A DNA stretch of 6,784 nt from positions 1-6,784 of the forward strand of contig SLQC01000004.1 in the NCBI GenBank assembly GCA_007131625.1. Direction: 5' to 3'. This document shows, piece by piece, positions 5,618-6,784 of the stretch (positions are counted from its first letter, which is position 1; each line of letters opens with the position of its first letter). The translations under genes and the position numbers were made by a program. The notes under the pieces are model-generated. The model saw only the letters and a program-made list of their open reading frames with translations, was not told the DNA's origin and did no database searches. The stretch comes from Balneolales bacterium. GTDB taxonomy: Bacteria; Bacteroidota; Rhodothermia; Balneolales; Natronogracilivirgulaceae.

Positions 5618-6784
5618 TCAGTCCGGAATTGCATCTGATGACATTTGGTCTCGATACTGGAGATCATAAAGTCGCCGGTAGATGCCGTCTTTGCGGTCGA
5701 CCAACTCCTGGTGGGTGCCGGTTTCCCGGATGCGACCTTTGTGCATGACCAGTATCTTATCAGCATGCCGGATTGTCGAAAGTCGATGTGCTATGACCAC
5801 TGAAGTACGCCCTTGCATCAATGTATCCAGCGCATTGGAAACCAGGGACTCGGTTTCGGAGTCTACATTTGAAGTTGCCTCATCCAGTACAAGAATTGTG
5901 GGGTCATAAACCAGTGCACGCACAAAACAGATTAGCTGCCGCTGACCCATCGACAGAGATGAACCGCGCTCAGATAACCGGTGCTGATATTTGCCGGGCA
6001 GTTTTCGGATAAACCGGTCGGCCTGAACCATCTCCGCCGCCCGAATCACTTTTTCCCGGGTTATATTTGTGTTGCCGAGGGTGATATTCTCCATCACGGT
6101 ACCTGCAAACAGCAGATTATCCTGCAAAACGAGTCCAAAATAGGACCGAAGATCCGATTGTTTCATCTCCCGGATATCAACGTTATCGATAGTGACACGC
6201 CCTCGTGAAACCTCGTAAAATCGCATAAGCAGATTTATAATAGTCGTTTTCCCCGCACCAGTCGCACCCACAATGGCAACGATTTCTCCCGGGTTAACTT
6301 CAAAAGTAGCATCCCGGAGCACATCTCCTTCGTTGTCGCTGTATCGAAACGACACGTTTTCGAACTTGATCCGGCCATCACGCACCTTCGGAGTCCGGGG
6401 ATGTTCTGGATCGGTGATTTTGTTTTCGGCATCCAGTACACCGAATATGCGTTCGGATGATGCGAGCGCGCTCTGCAGGGTATTGAATTTCTCGGAGAGT
6501 TCACGAATAGGTACAAAAAACTGCCGGACATACTGAATAAAAGCAAGCAGCACACCGAACGTAATCTGACCGGCGAGAGCCTGTGCTCCACCATACCAGA
6601 TAACCAACGCCATCGCCAGTGATGCTAATACTTCTATTGCGGGCCAGAAAATTGCGAAATAGAAAATGGTTTTGATGTGCGCCCGGGTGTGGTCCCGGTT
6701 GATTTTCTCAAACTTCCGGAACTCCCGGTCTTCTCGTCCGAACAACTGCACAATACCCATTCCGCTGATATGCTCCTGGATAAA
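5618..6784 (-). CDS. ABC exporter half-transporter (permease-ATPase fusion), N-terminus outside window
   Basis: The C-terminal part of a type IV (MsbA/LmrA/MdlB-like) exporter in which a transmembrane domain is fused to one ATPase; such proteins work as dimers in the inner membrane, moving lipids, drugs or peptides outward. The frame is open to the right edge (FIQEHISG precedes the Met at 6760), so the real start lies beyond the window. Counting from that Met: the cytoplasmic coupling region MGIVQLFGRE (1-10) is followed by two membrane helices, about 31-58 and 65-85. The ATPase domain starts at about 130 with the A-loop FRY (Tyr140). Walker A is GATGAGKT (165-172), Q-loop Gln213, signature LSMGQ (269-273), Walker B with catalytic Glu ILVLDE (289-294), D-loop SNVD (297-300) and switch His325. 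All catalytic residues are intact, so it can be the active half of a homo- or heterodimer. LSMGQ in place of LSGGQ is a mild variant. The substrate is not predictable. Confidence 0.95.
   Translation of the reverse strand, partial: FIQEHISGMGIVQLFGREDREFRKFEKINRDHTRAHIKTIFYFAIFWPAIEVLASLAMALVIWYGGAQALAGQITFGVLLAFIQYVRQFFVPIRELSEKFNTLQSALASSERIFGVLDAENKITDPEHPRTPKVRDGRIKFENVSFRYSDNEGDVLRDATFEVNPGEIVAIVGATGAGKTTIINLLMRFYEVSRGRVTIDNVDIREMKQSDLRSYFGLVLQDNLLFAGTVMENITLGNTNITREKVIRAAEMVQADRFIRKLPGKYQHRLSERGSSLSMGQRQLICFVRALVYDPTILVLDEATSNVDSETESLVSNALDTLMQGRTSVVIAHRLSTIRHADKILVMHKGRIRETGTHQELVDRKDGIYRRLYDLQYRDQMSSDAIPD

Noticed and set aside
1..6784. Defence system, mobile element, CRISPR or RNA gene hidden in the window
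   Set aside because: The window is filled by recognisable housekeeping-type genes; no repeat arrays, transposase, integrase or tRNA-like structures were seen, and no gap exceeds about 200 bases.

Overview
This is an ordinary bacterial chromosomal segment with seven protein-coding genes packed tightly on both strands. No mobile element, CRISPR array, tRNA or rRNA is visible. Base composition is near balanced. Most start codons lack a Shine-Dalgarno (SD) sequence at normal distance and sit behind A/T-rich leaders. Together with the look of the proteins, this suggests a member of the Bacteroidota/Balneolota/Rhodothermota group; that is inference from style, not proof.

Layout. A plus-strand short-chain dehydrogenase (17-799) converges on a three-gene minus-strand cluster that reads prfB (4179-3063), nadB (3070-1484), coaE (1448-834). 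prfB and nadB overlap by 8 bases, and nadB and coaE are 35 bases apart, so the three are probably co-transcribed. prfB needs a +1 ribosomal frameshift at an in-frame UGA (codon 26). A start-to-stop reading would therefore miss its first 56 residues. Upstream, also on the minus strand, is a small membrane-anchored coiled-coil protein of ElaB/YqjD/DUF883 or YtxH type (4592-4350). A gap of about 200 bases separates it from a divergent plus-strand inositol-monophosphatase-family phosphatase (4794-5609). That gene converges, with only 8 bases between stops, on a minus-strand ABC exporter half-transporter whose N-terminal part lies beyond the right edge (5618-6784).

How the genes fit together. The prfB-nadB-coaE cluster joins translation termination (RF2), the first step of de novo NAD synthesis (L-aspartate oxidase) and the last step of coenzyme A synthesis (dephospho-CoA kinase). 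These are housekeeping functions without a direct mechanistic link. The flanking dehydrogenase, phosphatase and exporter show no clear pathway link to the cluster or to one another.

The best-supported noteworthy element is the prfB recoding site: a perfect AGGAGG placed three bases before CUU-UGA-C, in a window whose gene starts barely use SD sequences. I found no convincing sign of an undescribed system. The remaining observations are modest: UGA stops in six of seven genes, UGA termination of the RF2 gene inside the nadB start, a divergent phosphatase subfamily, and terminator-less convergent junctions.
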